From: Rhodococcus oxybenzonivorans
GTDB taxonomy: Bacteria; Actinomycetota; Actinomycetes; Mycobacteriales; Mycobacteriaceae
DNA: 64,000 bases
Direction of reading: 5' to 3'
Assembly: GCF_003130705.1 (NCBI RefSeq)
Contig: NZ_CP021354.1
Span: 2,852,001-2,916,000 of the forward strand
Shown here: in pieces, positions 48,711-57,584 of the stretch
Layout of the letters: each line of letters begins with the position of its first letter
Position numbering within the stretch: position 1 is the first letter of the stretch
Position numbers and translations under genes: made by a program
The notes under the pieces: model-generated
Seen by the model: only the letters and a program-made list of their open reading frames with translations
What the model was told of the DNA's origin: nothing
Database searches by the model: none

Positions 48711-48922
48711 ACAGCGGCAACGGACAGGGCGGTCGCCAGAAGGACAATCAGCCCCACGGACGCTCCCACCAGCAGCGAGTCGGTAAGGACGCCGCTGCCC
48801 ACACCGGAGACAAGGCACACGAAGCTCGCAAGGGCAACATTCCCGAAGTCGGCTTTCGCTGCGACGATCGATCGGCGCGACTCGGGGGGCAGCGTGTCGC
48901 GATCGAGGGCACTGGAGTGCAT
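48707..48922 (-). CDS. Small two-helix membrane protein coupled to the ANTAR gene
   Basis: Not recognised. A 71-residue protein with a charged N-terminus (MHSSALDRDTLPPESRRSIV) and two predicted transmembrane helices (VALASFVCLVSGVGSGVL and LLVGASVGLIVLLATALSV). ATG at 48922 has the near-perfect ribosome-binding site AGGAGG just upstream. Its stop overlaps the ANTAR start by 4 bases, so the two should be made together. A membrane tether or regulator of the ANTAR protein is a guess from this arrangement. Confidence 0.7.
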   Translation of the reverse strand: MHSSALDRDTLPPESRRSIVAAKADFGNVALASFVCLVSGVGSGVLTDSLLVGASVGLIVLLATALSVAAV

Positions 48923-49110
48923 ACAACCTCCTGGGCAGAGTGCAAAGGACATAACTCGGCGCACGCCGAATACGCGGCAAAGTCACCTGAGTTGTGGTCC
49001 CTTTCTCTGGAGACCGAAATGTGACGTCCCTCGCCACTTCCTCGGTGAGTGAGAAATGTCATAAACGGGACGCCTGGACCTTTATAGCGCATACGGGCAC
49101 CAGATGTCAT

Positions 49111-49126
49111 CTGGACATTTGTCCAG
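49111..49126. promoter_or_regulatory. Inverted-repeat operator upstream of the SDR gene
   Basis: CTGGAC-ATTT-GTCCAG is a perfect 6-bp inverted repeat ending 49 bases before the SDR start codon. Another CTGGAC half site lies at 49074-49079, just before a TATAGC-like -10 candidate at about 49083. This is the form of a dimeric repressor site. No regulator gene that obviously fits is adjacent. Confidence 0.55.
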
Positions 49127-49175
49127 TAAGATGCGGCGCCGTTTCGGTGTGCGTCGCCGCGGGTACCGACACGAC

Positions 49176-49982
49176 ATGGATTTCCCACGCACCGCGGTCG
49201 TCACCGGCTCCGATTCAGGAATAGGTCGCGCAGTGGCGGTGGCCCTCGCGGCAGCAGGGGTGAACGTCGGTATCACCTATCACACTGACCGGGACGGTGC
49301 AAAGAACACAGCCCGGGAGGTCCGCGACAACGGTGCCGACGCGTACGTCCGCCACCTCGACCTGACCGACCTGCCGAACTCCAGTGCCGTCATCGACGAA
49401 CTCGCCGCCGAACTCGGCGGCGTCGACGTGCTGGTGAACTGTTCCGGCACGGGTACCGCGGTGCCGGTCATGGAGATGGATTTCGCGACGTGGCGCGAGG
49501 TGCTGTCGGTCAACCTGGACGGCGCTTTCCTGTGCACGCAGCGCGCCGTCCGGCACATGATCGATGCTGGGCGCGGCGGCCGCATCATCAACATCACCAG
49601 TGTCCACGAGCACGCACCCAAGTTCGGGGCGGCCCCGTACTGCGCGTCGAAAGCGGGGCTGGGCGGGTTGACGAAGGTACTGGCGCTCGAACTGGCGCAG
49701 TACGGAATCACGGCCAATTCCGTGGCGCCCGGCGAAATATCTACGCCCATGACGGGACAGACGGACGAGGAGCCCCGTGCGAAGGACAGGCCGGGCGTCC
49801 CCGGGCGTCGTCCCGGCGACGCGCGGGAAGTGGCCGCCGTCGTGTCGTTCCTCGCGTCACCCGAGGCGAGTTATGTCACCGGGTCGTCCTATGTGGTGGA
49901 CGGCGGAATGCTCCTGATGGGGCCGGAGGCCAACGCCCGCTTGCAGAGCGGTGAATGGACGGTCGCGTCGGGAAACGCCTGA
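49176..49982 (+). CDS. Short-chain dehydrogenase/reductase (FabG-like)
   Basis: A 268-residue classical SDR: cofactor loop TGSDSGIG (about 11-18), NCSG, catalytic Ser in INITSVHEHAP, YCASK and the C-terminal SSYVVDGG. The N-terminal TVVTGSDSGIGRAVAVALAA-type start and the region after YCASK are close to 3-oxoacyl reductases and glucose dehydrogenases; the substrate is unknown. ATG at 49176 was chosen; ATG at 49131 would lie only 4 bases from the operator and adds Arg-rich residues. The stop is one base from the tldE stop on the other strand. Confidence 0.88.
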   Translation: MDFPRTAVVTGSDSGIGRAVAVALAAAGVNVGITYHTDRDGAKNTAREVRDNGADAYVRHLDLTDLPNSSAVIDELAAELGGVDVLVNCSGTGTAVPVMEMDFATWREVLSVNLDGAFLCTQRAVRHMIDAGRGGRIINITSVHEHAPKFGAAPYCASKAGLGGLTKVLALELAQYGITANSVAPGEISTPMTGQTDEEPRAKDRPGVPGRRPGDAREVAAVVSFLASPEASYVTGSSYVVDGGMLLMGPEANARLQSGEWTVASGNA

Positions 49983-49983
49983 A

Positions 49984-51345
49984 CTATGATGCCTGACTCA
50001 CCGAGGACATGTGGAAGTCGGGAATCCGCAACGGCGGCATGGCTGTTCGGGTGAACCAGTCCTTCCATTCCCGCGGCAGCGTGCGTTCGGTGGCCCCGGC
50101 CTGGGAGACCCTTCGGAGCAGATCGAGGGGGCTTTCGTTGAATCGGAAGTTGTTCACGGCACCCGTCACCTTCCCGTTCTCGACGAGGTAGACGCCGTCG
50201 CGGGTCAGCCCCGTCAGTAACAGGGTCGCCGGGTCGACCTCGCGGATGTACCACAGGGTGGTCAGCAGCAGCCCGCGTTCGGTCTCGGCCACCATCTGAT
50301 CGAGCGACAGCGAACCGCCGGCGTCGAGGATCAGGTTGTCCCCGGGCACGGTGACCTCGGCGCCGAACTCCCGGGCCGCCGCACGCGGATAGGCGAGTGC
50401 ATGGACCGAGCCCTCCCGTACCCAGTCGACGCGGCCGGCGTCCAAGCCGTTGTCGAACACCGACACCGATTCGGAGGAGGATCGGGTCGCGACGAACGGG
50501 GCGTATTCCAGGCCCAGTGCGGCGGGATCGGAGGTGAGAGTGAGAGGGAGCGCGGAGAGGCGTTCGCCGATTCGGGTGCCGCCGGGCGCCGACAGTGCGG
50601 AGTGTCCTTCTTCCGCGGCCCTGCCCTCCATGGTCCACATGAGATAGATCATCAGATCTGCCACGGCCGACGGCGGAAGAAGGGTTTCGTAGCGGCCGGC
50701 GGGTAGCTCCACCCGGGTGCTTGCCCAGCCGAGGCGAGTGGACAACTCCTCGAGCATCTTCGTGCCGGGGACGTCGGTGAAGTCCTTGGTGCTCGTGCCC
50801 ACCCACGCGCTGGCGTCGCCGCGTTTGGCATTGATCTCGACAGACCCGGTGGGCTGGACGAATCGGCGCCGGATTCCGGTGGAGGTCCCGAGCCAGGTGG
50901 TGTGCAGTTGGTGATGGGCGAAGCCGTAGAGCTGATCGGTGCCGTCGAAGCCCATCGCGAGGTCCTGGGCGAGTTGCTCGAACGCGCCGATCTCGGTGAC
51001 GGCGGCCGTCTCCTCCCACTGCGGGTCGGTGTCGGTCGCGGCGAGGAGCGGCATCGCGTCGGAGGCGGGACCGGCTGCGCGAGCGGCAGATTCGGCCGAA
51101 CGGACGACGCCGTCGATGTCCGCGGCGTCCACGGAGGCGGAGGTGACGATCCCGACCTTCGCCTCGTCACCGTCCCGGACGATGGAGACCACCGTCCAGC
51201 TGCGTGACGTCGAGAGGCCGTTGGTGGTCATCGAGTTGCCGGCCCACCGCAGGGCGGCCTCGCTGGCGTCGGTGACGAGGACGATGGTGTCGTCCACCGT
51301 GGCGCGGGCGAGGATTTGCTCGACGAGTTGCTGCGGGGCGATCAT
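49984..51345 (-). CDS. tldE: TldE/PmbA-like metalloprotease subunit
   Basis: A 453-residue protein of the TldD/PmbA family. TldE is the non-catalytic partner, which with TldD forms a protease for small or unfolded peptides. Visible family features are the N-terminal [20 protein letters not shown], the long central beta-domain, and the C-terminal [26 protein letters not shown] (given in part). There is no HExxxH, as expected for TldE. ATG at 51345 overlaps the tldD stop by 4 bases. The partner gene is frameshifted, so this subunit may be without a partner. Confidence 0.9.
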   Translation of the reverse strand: MIAPQQLVEQILARATVDDTIVLVTDASEAALRWAGNSMTTNGLSTSRSWTVVSIVRDGDEAKVGIVTSASVDAADIDGVVRSAESAARAAGPASDAMPLLAATDTDPQWEETAAVTEIGAFEQLAQDLAMGFDGTDQLYGFAHHQLHTTWLGTSTGIRRRFVQPTGSVEINAKRGDASAWVGTSTKDFTDVPGTKMLEELSTRLGWASTRVELPAGRYETLLPPSAVADLMIYLMWTMEGRAAEEGHSALSAPGGTRIGERLSALPLTLTSDPAALGLEYAPFVATRSSSESVSVFDNGLDAGRVDWVREGSVHALAYPRAAAREFGAEVTVPGDNLILDAGGSLSLDQMVAETERGLLLTTLWYIREVDPATLLLTGLTRDGVYLVENGKVTGAVNNFRFNESPLDLLRRVSQAGATERTLPREWKDWFTRTAMPPLRIPDFHMSSVSQAS

Positions 51346-52860
51346 CGGGCACCTTCCGTCCGGGTGTTCAGTACGTTGACGCCGCGGAACAACGCGGACG
51401 GGCAGCCGTGGCTGACAGCCGCGACCTGACCGGGTTGCGCCTTGCCGCAGTTGAACGCGCCGCCCAGTTGCCAGGTGGAACGTCCCCCGAGGGCCTCCAG
51501 CGACCCCCAGAAGTCGGTGGTCGTCGCCTGATACGCGACGTCGCGTACCTGCCCGTCGATCCTGCCCCCGCGGATGCGGTAGAACCGCTGGCCGGTGAAC
51601 TGGAAGTTGTACCGTTGCATGTCGATCGACCAGGACTTGTCGCCGACGATGTAGATCCCGTTCTCCACGCCGGAGATGAGGTCCGTGGTGCTGCGATCGG
51701 TGTCCGGGTCGGGCTGCAGCGACACGTTGGCCATGCGCTGAATGGGCACGTGATGGGGTGAGTCGGCGTAGGAGCACCCGTTGGACCGGTCGAGGCCCAG
51801 TCGTGGCGCGAACGCCCGGTCGAGTTGATAGCCCACCAGCACACCGTCCGCCACCAGGTCCCAGGACTGCGTTTCGACGCCCTCGTCGTCGTATCCGACG
51901 GTGGCCAGGCCGTGGGGTTCCGTCCGGTCCGCGGTGACGTGCATGATCGGGGTCCCGTACCGAGGTGCCGAGCTTGTCGGGTGTGGCGAACGAGGTGCCC
52001 GCGTATGCGGCTTCGTACCCGATCGCCCGGTCGTATTCGGTGGCGTGCCCGATGGATTCGTGGATCGTCAACCACAGGTTGCTCGGGTCGATCACCAGGT
52101 CGGTGGGTCCGGCCACCACGGTCGGGGCTTTCACCTTCTCGGCCAGTAGTTCCGGGAGTTCGGCGAGTTCGGTGGTCCAGTTCCACGTGTTGTCGGATCG
52201 GAGGTATTCCCAGCCGCGGCCGACCGGGGGCGCGAGCGTGCGCATGGTCTCGAACACCCCTGCCGACTGGTCCACGGTGGTGGCCTCGAGTTGCGGGTGC
52301 AGGCGAACCCGCTGCTGCACGATGGAGGAGCCGGCGAGATCGGCGTAGAACGTCTGTTCTTTCACCTGCAGGCACTCGGCGGTGACATGGTCGACACCGT
52401 CGGTCGCGAGCAAGCGGTGGGAGTACTCGCCGAGCAGCGAAATCTTCTCTGCGGTCGGCACTTCGAACGGGTCCACCTCGTACTCCGACACCCACTGCGC
52501 CTCGGCGTACACCGGTTCGTCGGCGAGTTCGACGTGTTCCCGGTTCAGTCCGCGCAACGCCCTGGCCACCGCGACCGCCTGTGCGGCCGTTGCCGCGGCG
52601 GTGGCCGCGGTGAGCTCGGCGTGGGAGGCGAACCCCCATGTGCCCTCCACCACCACGCGGACCGCGAAGCCCACCTCGTTGGTGTCGACCGCCGCCTGAA
52701 CCTTGCCGTCGCGCAGCCGAAGGGACTGGCTGGTCAGTCGGTGAACCCGCAGATCTGCGTGGGAGGCGCCGGCCGCGCGCGCGGCGCCGAGTGCGGCGTC
52801 CGCCAGCACACGCAGAGGGAGGGCGAGGAATTCCGGATCAACCTGTCGTGGAGCCGTCAC
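51342..52860 (-). pseudogene. tldD: TldD metalloprotease gene with a single-base frameshift
   Basis: The first 299 residues read as TldD, including the zinc site H267-E-S-I-G-H272 (HExxxH). At 51960-51963 the frame shifts: codons for KLGT are followed by four bases (TCGG) before the family sequence resumes as YGTPIMHVTADRTEPHG in another frame. The remainder, with VGDKSWSIDMQRYNFQFTGQ and FNCGKAQPGQVA, reads normally to the stop at 51342. One extra base, or two missing, accounts for it. It may be a real lesion or a sequencing error; both halves are otherwise well conserved. GTG at 52860 is the likely start. Confidence 0.85.
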
Positions 52861-52882
52861 GGGGACCACCGTAGTCGGAAAC

Positions 52883-53737
52883 TCAGCCGAACTGTTGCCA
52901 ACCCAGCCGCAGCACCATGCCGATGACCACCACCAGCAGTGTGATTCGGACGAATCCGGCACCCTTGCTCAACGCCATGCGCGAACCGACGACCGCGCCC
53001 AGCACATTGCACACCGCCATGCCGAGGCCCAGCGCCCACAACACGTTTCCACTGGCCGCGAAGAACGCCAGCGCACCGAGGTTGGAACCGAGATTGATCA
53101 CCTTCGCCATCGCGGCGCTGCGCACGAACTCGGTGCCGAGGAACGTCGCAAAGGTGATGATGAGGAAGGTTCCGGTGCCGGGGCCGAACAGCCCGTCGTA
53201 GAACCCGAGCAACCCGCCGGCCAGCAGTACCACGGCGACCATCTTCCGCTGCGTCGGCGGATCTTTCGCCAGGGTGATGCCGAGTTGCGGCCGTGCGGTC
53301 ACGAACACGGCGACACCGACGAGAACCACCATGATCAGCGGGATGAAGACGTCCTTGTCGATGCGGGTCACCGTGGCCGCGCCGAGCGCGGACGTCGCCG
53401 CAGCGAGGAGACCTGCGGGGATCAATAGCCGCCACGCCATCCGGACACGCCGTGCGAAGGTCACAACGGCCGCGAAGGTGCCGGTCACCGCGGTCAGTTT
53501 GTTCGTGCCCAACGCGACCTGGGGCGTCAGGTGCGGGGCGACGAGGAACAGCGCCGGGATGAGGATCAACCCGCCGCCGCCGACCACGGCATCAACCCAA
53601 CCAGCGGCGGTCGCGGCGATCAGCAGCAGGCCCCAATCGCTGGCGGTCACTGCCGAGTCGCCGCCGCGGACGGAGTGGGCAAACTTCTGCGGACCAGCGA
53701 TCGTCGGGACACGGCTCACCATAGTAGGAGTGGGCAC
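52883..53737 (-). CDS. TSUP (TauE/SafE) family membrane transporter
   Basis: A 284-residue integral membrane protein with seven or eight helices. The family signature GWVDAVVGGGGLILIPAL lies near the start, and the second half repeats with GFYDGLFGPGTGTFLII. TSUP proteins export sulfite, sulfoacetate or other organosulfur anions; substrate here is unknown. GTG at 53737 has AGGGAGG six bases upstream, better than ATG at 53722. It overlaps the 3' end of a broken flavoprotein gene of the sulfide:quinone reductase type, hinting at a sulfur-oxidation pair. Confidence 0.88.
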   Translation of the reverse strand: MPTPTMVSRVPTIAGPQKFAHSVRGGDSAVTASDWGLLLIAATAAGWVDAVVGGGGLILIPALFLVAPHLTPQVALGTNKLTAVTGTFAAVVTFARRVRMAWRLLIPAGLLAAATSALGAATVTRIDKDVFIPLIMVVLVGVAVFVTARPQLGITLAKDPPTQRKMVAVVLLAGGLLGFYDGLFGPGTGTFLIITFATFLGTEFVRSAAMAKVINLGSNLGALAFFAASGNVLWALGLGMAVCNVLGAVVGSRMALSKGAGFVRITLLVVVIGMVLRLGWQQFG

Positions 53738-54839
53738 GGTACCTCCCTGCGTTCGGGCGCAGCGACCGCACAGCTACTGGGTTCGGCCTTGGGATGCAGT
53801 GCTGAAGGAGTTGAGCGACACGATGTGTCGGTGAGGGCTCCTCCCTGTCTGGTAGCGAGTACATTGTCCACCAGAATCGAAATCTGCTGTCGCAGAGCAC
53901 CACCGGACGGGTCGGTGTCGACGGCGGCTCCGTCTCCCGCCGCCCAGACGTTCGGGTGCGCGCGATGCCGGAAAGTGTTCGGATCGATGTCGACGAGTCC
54001 GTGCGGATCGTCCCCGGTCAGGTTCGACGTCTCGAGCCAGCGCGGTCCCCGGAAGGGCGGCACCAGGTGGAGCATGTCGTACGACAGGTGCTGGGGTGTC
54101 CCGTCGGAGTCGGTCACGGTGATCGCGCGCTCGTCCGGTTTCAGCTCGGTGACCGTGGTGTCGTGCAAGCACGCGAACGCCGAGGTCGCGGAGATGGTTC
54201 AGGAGCCGGGCGTCGAGGTCCGGAACACCCAGTAGCTGGGGGCGGTCGATGACCAGCGTGATGTCGACACCCGGCAGCCGTCGGGTGTGCTTCCAGTGCG
54301 CGGCGGCCAGGAACAGCGGTTTGACAGTGGTTCCGGTGCAGCTGACCGGCGGGCGCGGCACCGTGAACACCGCTGCCCTCCGGCCGGCATCGCCTGCACC
54401 AGCTTCCACGTCTCCTCGGCGCGGTCCACATAGTTGCTCGCCACCGCGGAAGTGTGCAGTGCCGCGTCGATACCCGGCAGGGCGTCGGTGTCCGGCACAA
54501 GGCCGGGCCCCAGCACCAGGTCGGTGTACCCGTAGGTCCGTCCGGATGCGCACCGCACGGTCTTCGCCGCCGCGTCGACGACCAGGGCAGTGTCCTGAAG
54601 CCAGGTGCACCGGCGCGGCGTCACCGATCGTTGGGTGCGTTCCGCGCTCCGCAGGGATGCCTGTCCGCCGCCGACGTAGGACAGCAGCGGGCGGTAGGTG
54701 TGCACGCGCTGCGCTCCACCACTGCGACGTCGGTGATGCCGCGGCGTATCAGCCGCCCTGCCGCGCTGAGTCCGGCGTTGCCGCCGCCGATGATCAGCAC
54801 ATCGAAGGATTGGTCACTCACGCCGCCGTTGACATCCAT
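53716..54839 (-). pseudogene. Sulfide:quinone oxidoreductase-like flavoprotein gene broken by three indels
   Basis: Four pieces in alternating frames make one SQR-like protein of about 370 residues: SFDVLIIGGGNAGLSAAGRL (FAD site), HTYRPLLSYVGGGQAS, AVFTVPRPPVSCTGTTVKPL, and LVDIDPNTFRHRAHPNVWAAGD (the second FAD contact). Joins need a missing base at 54706-54707, a missing base at 54374-54375 and an extra base at 54169. Each is a single-base lesion and the pieces are otherwise in perfect order. The likely start is ATG at 54839. As written the gene cannot make the enzyme. Confidence 0.83.
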
Positions 54840-54948
54840 TCTTCGGGCAGTACCCGGGACGGAAGTCCGGCAATCATCCAGGACGTGAGGGGTGCCCTGA
54901 CGGTGGCACGTGCTCACCTGCTGGGCTCGCACTACCTACGCTGTGGTC

Positions 54949-56112
54949 ATGCGAAGGTTCAGTCTGTGGCTGCGAGGCAAGCCGACGGTTGCGGACTCCA
55001 TGCTGGCGGCGATTCTGTTCATGCTCGAGGTGTTCGCGTTCGCGGCGTCCGACGACCGGCCGCCGTGGGTGCAGTTGTTCATGGGTTTTCTGGTGTGCGT
55101 GCCAATCGTGTGGCGCCGCCGCTATCCGCGTGCGGCTGCCGGCGCCATCCTGCTGGTCTCCATCACCGTCACCTTCGTCAGTTATTCGCTCGGTGACGTC
55201 GACGCCGAGCATCCCGCCCTCCTCGCACTCGCCGTCGCCCTCTACACCCTTGTTGCGTATGTCGACCGGCAGACGGCGGCCGTCTACGCGGTCGGGCTGG
55301 TCGTCGACTCCGCACTCTCCATCTGGTTGCTCGACCAGCGGGTGATCGAGATCGGTCTGTATTCCGCGCTGATCTACGCGCTGTCCTGGATCACCGCGGA
55401 ATTCCTGGGTGCCCGCCGGGCCTACGACGAGGAAGTGGCGGCGCGGCTGGCGGTGGCCGACTACGACCGCGACCGCCGTGCCGAGGACGCGGTGGCCGCG
55501 GAGCGCACGCGCATCGCCCGGGAATTGCACGATGTGGTGGCACATGCCGTGAGTGTGATGATCGTTCAGGCGGATGGCGCGTCGTATGCGATGACGAAAA
55601 ATCCGGCGGTCGCGAAACAGGCGCTGACCAACATTGCGAGCACCGGGCGGGAGGCGCTTGCGGAACTGCGGCGCACGGTGTCGCTGCTGCGGACCGAGCC
55701 CGCCGTCGACGACATGCCCCAGCACGGGACCGCTGGTCTCGCCCGGGTGGTCGACATGATGCGCAGCGCTGGTTTGCCGGTCGAACTCGAACTGACCGGG
55801 GAACTGGACGACATCAGCCCCGCCGTCAGCCTGGGCATTCACCGGTTGGTACAGGAGTCGTTGACCAATGTGTTGCGCCACGCGGGGGAGCGTCCCCGGG
55901 CCAAGGTCAGGGTTCGCCGCCGTGAAGTCGACGTGCTCGTCGAGATCACCGACAACGGCAACGCAACCGAAAAATTCACACTCGGCTCGGGCAACGGGTT
56001 GCTCGGGATGCGGGAACGCGTGGCCGTGCTGCACGGCACCCTCGAGGCGGGTCGGCAGACCGACGGAAGCTGGCGGGTGACCGCGGAGTTACCGCTGCAA
56101 CTCGAGGACTGA
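54949..56112 (+). CDS. NarL-type sensor histidine kinase without adjacent response regulator
   Basis: A 387-residue kinase with four or five N-terminal transmembrane helices (about 20-160), a HisKA_3 dimerisation region with phosphoacceptor H194 in RIARELHDVVAH, and an ATPase domain with LVQESLTNVLRHAG (N box) and GNGLLGMRERV (G box). Its regulator should be of the LuxR/NarL type, but the next gene downstream is an ArsR regulator, so the partner lies elsewhere. ATG at 54949; a GTG six bases upstream would also work. Confidence 0.9.
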   Translation: MRRFSLWLRGKPTVADSMLAAILFMLEVFAFAASDDRPPWVQLFMGFLVCVPIVWRRRYPRAAAGAILLVSITVTFVSYSLGDVDAEHPALLALAVALYTLVAYVDRQTAAVYAVGLVVDSALSIWLLDQRVIEIGLYSALIYALSWITAEFLGARRAYDEEVAARLAVADYDRDRRAEDAVAAERTRIARELHDVVAHAVSVMIVQADGASYAMTKNPAVAKQALTNIASTGREALAELRRTVSLLRTEPAVDDMPQHGTAGLARVVDMMRSAGLPVELELTGELDDISPAVSLGIHRLVQESLTNVLRHAGERPRAKVRVRRREVDVLVEITDNGNATEKFTLGSGNGLLGMRERVAVLHGTLEAGRQTDGSWRVTAELPLQLED

Positions 56113-56122
56113 ACCCGGCCAA

Positions 56123-56149
56123 TTAGTTAGCCCTTGAACTAAGTGTTCA
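56123..56149. promoter_or_regulatory. Overlapping inverted repeats upstream of the ArsR gene
   Basis: Two overlapping palindromes lie 20-46 bases before the ArsR start: TTAGTT (56123-56128) with AACTAA (56137-56142), and TGAAC (56135-56139) with GTTCA (56145-56149). The position fits an autoregulatory ArsR/YgaV-type operator overlapping the promoter. Confidence 0.6.
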
Positions 56150-56168
56150 GTCGGTGATACTTTGCCTT

Positions 56169-56528
56169 ATGGCTCAGTATTCGGAGCAATTGGACGGCAT
56201 TTTCCAGGCACTCGCCGACCCCACCCGCAGGGCAGTGTTGACCCGACTCGGTGAAGGGCCGGCGAGCGTCGGCGAATTGGCGAAACCGTTCGACATGGCA
56301 TTGCCGTCGTTCATGAAACACATCCGGTTCCTCGAGGACAGTGGGTGGATTCAGACCCGTAAGCAAGGTCGCGTTCGCACCTGCGTGCTGGAGGAGGAGT
56401 CGATGATCACCGCTCAGGCGTGGCTGGCGGAACAACGCGCCCTGTGGGAGGGCCGCACCGACCGCCTCGCGCAGTTCGTCACTACTCGAGAAAAGGACAA
56501 TCGGAATGAATCCGTCACTGATACATGA
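56169..56528 (+). CDS. ArsR-family winged-helix regulator
   Basis: A 119-residue ArsR regulator: IFQALADPTRRAVLTRLGEG, then VGELAKPFDMALPSFMKHIRFLEDSGWI is the winged helix. There are no paired cysteines that would sense metals, so it is the type that partners an SRPBCC gene, often responding to organic ligands. ATG at 56169 is used over an ATG five codons upstream. The end overlaps the SRPBCC start by 23 bases. Autoregulation is likely from the inverted repeats just upstream. Confidence 0.92.
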   Translation: MAQYSEQLDGIFQALADPTRRAVLTRLGEGPASVGELAKPFDMALPSFMKHIRFLEDSGWIQTRKQGRVRTCVLEEESMITAQAWLAEQRALWEGRTDRLAQFVTTREKDNRNESVTDT

Positions 56529-56976
56529 GCTGGACCTGACGATATCGCGCATCATCGAGGCGCCGAGGTCGGCTGTCTGGAATGCCTGGACGGACCCCGC
56601 CAGCTTCGAGCAATGGTGGGTGCCGGCTCCCGCCAAGTGTCGCGTTCTGGAGATGGACCTTCGCCCGGGCGGGGCGTTCACCACCCAGATCAGCGAGGAC
56701 GGCGGTGAATTCGCGCGCCACATCAACGGATGCTTCCTCGCGGTCGACCATCTCGAGCGGATCGTCTTCACCAACTCCCTCGTCGGTGGATGGCGACCCG
56801 CAGAAAACCCGTTCATGAGCGCGATCATCACCCTCGCCGACCATCCGCAGGGCACCGAATACGTGGCCCATGTAATGCACAAGAACAATGCCGACCGGAA
56901 CATGCATGAGGAAATGGGTTTCGCCGACGGGTGGGGCACCGTGATCGCGCAGCTGGCCGCACTGGTCGAGCGCTAG
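56506..56976 (+). CDS. SRPBCC/AHSA1-domain protein
   Basis: A 156-residue protein with the AHSA1-like START fold: SRIIEAPRSAVWNAWTDPASFEQWW, the central RPGGAFTTQIS and the C-terminal helix GWGTVIAQLAALVE. These domains bind hydrophobic ligands in a deep cavity. The ArsR-SRPBCC pair is a very common unit in actinobacteria; the ligand is unknown. ATG at 56506 overlaps the ArsR gene by 23 bases and follows AAAAGGA. Confidence 0.9.
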   Translation: MNPSLIHELDLTISRIIEAPRSAVWNAWTDPASFEQWWVPAPAKCRVLEMDLRPGGAFTTQISEDGGEFARHINGCFLAVDHLERIVFTNSLVGGWRPAENPFMSAIITLADHPQGTEYVAHVMHKNNADRNMHEEMGFADGWGTVIAQLAALVER

Positions 56977-56983
56977 GGGACCG

Positions 56984-57013
56984 CACGGCGGGCGCACCGC
57001 AACGGCCGCCGTG
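56984..57013 (+). terminator. Hairpin after the ArsR-SRPBCC pair
   Basis: CACGGCGG at 56984-56991 pairs with CCGCCGTG at 57006-57013 around a 14-base loop, beginning 8 bases after the SRPBCC stop. It is the probable end of that operon. Confidence 0.55.
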
Positions 57014-57104
57014 GTGGAAGTGGCGCCGATGTCGATCAGTGCCCACACTGGAAGAGGTACCCCACCCGAGGACGTTGGATGGGGCGAACCGTCAGGAGAC
57101 CGCT

Positions 57105-57509
57105 ATGGCCAACGAGAGACCGTTCGGATTCGACCCCGACGACCTCGACCGCGTGATTCGGGAAGCGAGCGAGGAGCTGCGCGGCTTCAAGGACAAGATC
57201 GTTCACTTCGTCGAGGCGGACGCCCAGATTCCCTGGACAGGCCTGTTCGCCGACATTGCCGCCAGAACGAAGCGTCCCGAACCCCGGCCGGAAACGACCG
57301 GCGACACCGGCGACGGCGTGTGGGCAATCTACAGCGTCGACGACGGCGGCGTCGCCCGCGTCGAGGAGGTGTACGCCACCGAACTCGACGCCCTCCGCGC
57401 CCACAAGCACAACACCGATCCGCGGCGATCGGTGCGCTTCCTTCCCTACGGCGTCACCGTCAGCGTCCTCGATCAGCCGAAGGAGCCGCCGACACCGGCA
57501 GCTGAGTAA
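57105..57509 (+). CDS. Conserved-looking hypothetical protein, acidic
   Basis: Not recognised. A 134-residue soluble protein without signal or membrane segment. The N-terminal half is acidic and helical (FDPDDLDRVIREASEELRGF), the middle is a Pro/Thr linker, and the C-terminal half forms a compact beta domain (GVWAIYSVDDGGVARVEEV, SVRFLPYGVTVSVLD). ATG at 57105 follows CAGGAG at 57092-57097. Codon use is like its neighbours, so it is probably a real gene. It stands alone between the ArsR operon and an IS relic. Confidence 0.65.
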   Translation: MANERPFGFDPDDLDRVIREASEELRGFKDKIVHFVEADAQIPWTGLFADIAARTKRPEPRPETTGDTGDGVWAIYSVDDGGVARVEEVYATELDALRAHKHNTDPRRSVRFLPYGVTVSVLDQPKEPPTPAAE

Positions 57510-57584
57510 CCGGACGCGCCAGCGTGGAGGGTCTTGGTGGCCGCCGAGCGCGGAGTGACGGCGACGCCGGTCGTGGTACCAGAG

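Noticed and set aside
48994..49224. 76-residue plus-strand frame over the SDR promoter
   Set aside because: It covers the inverted repeat and the SDR start, lacks a ribosome-binding site and any family feature.
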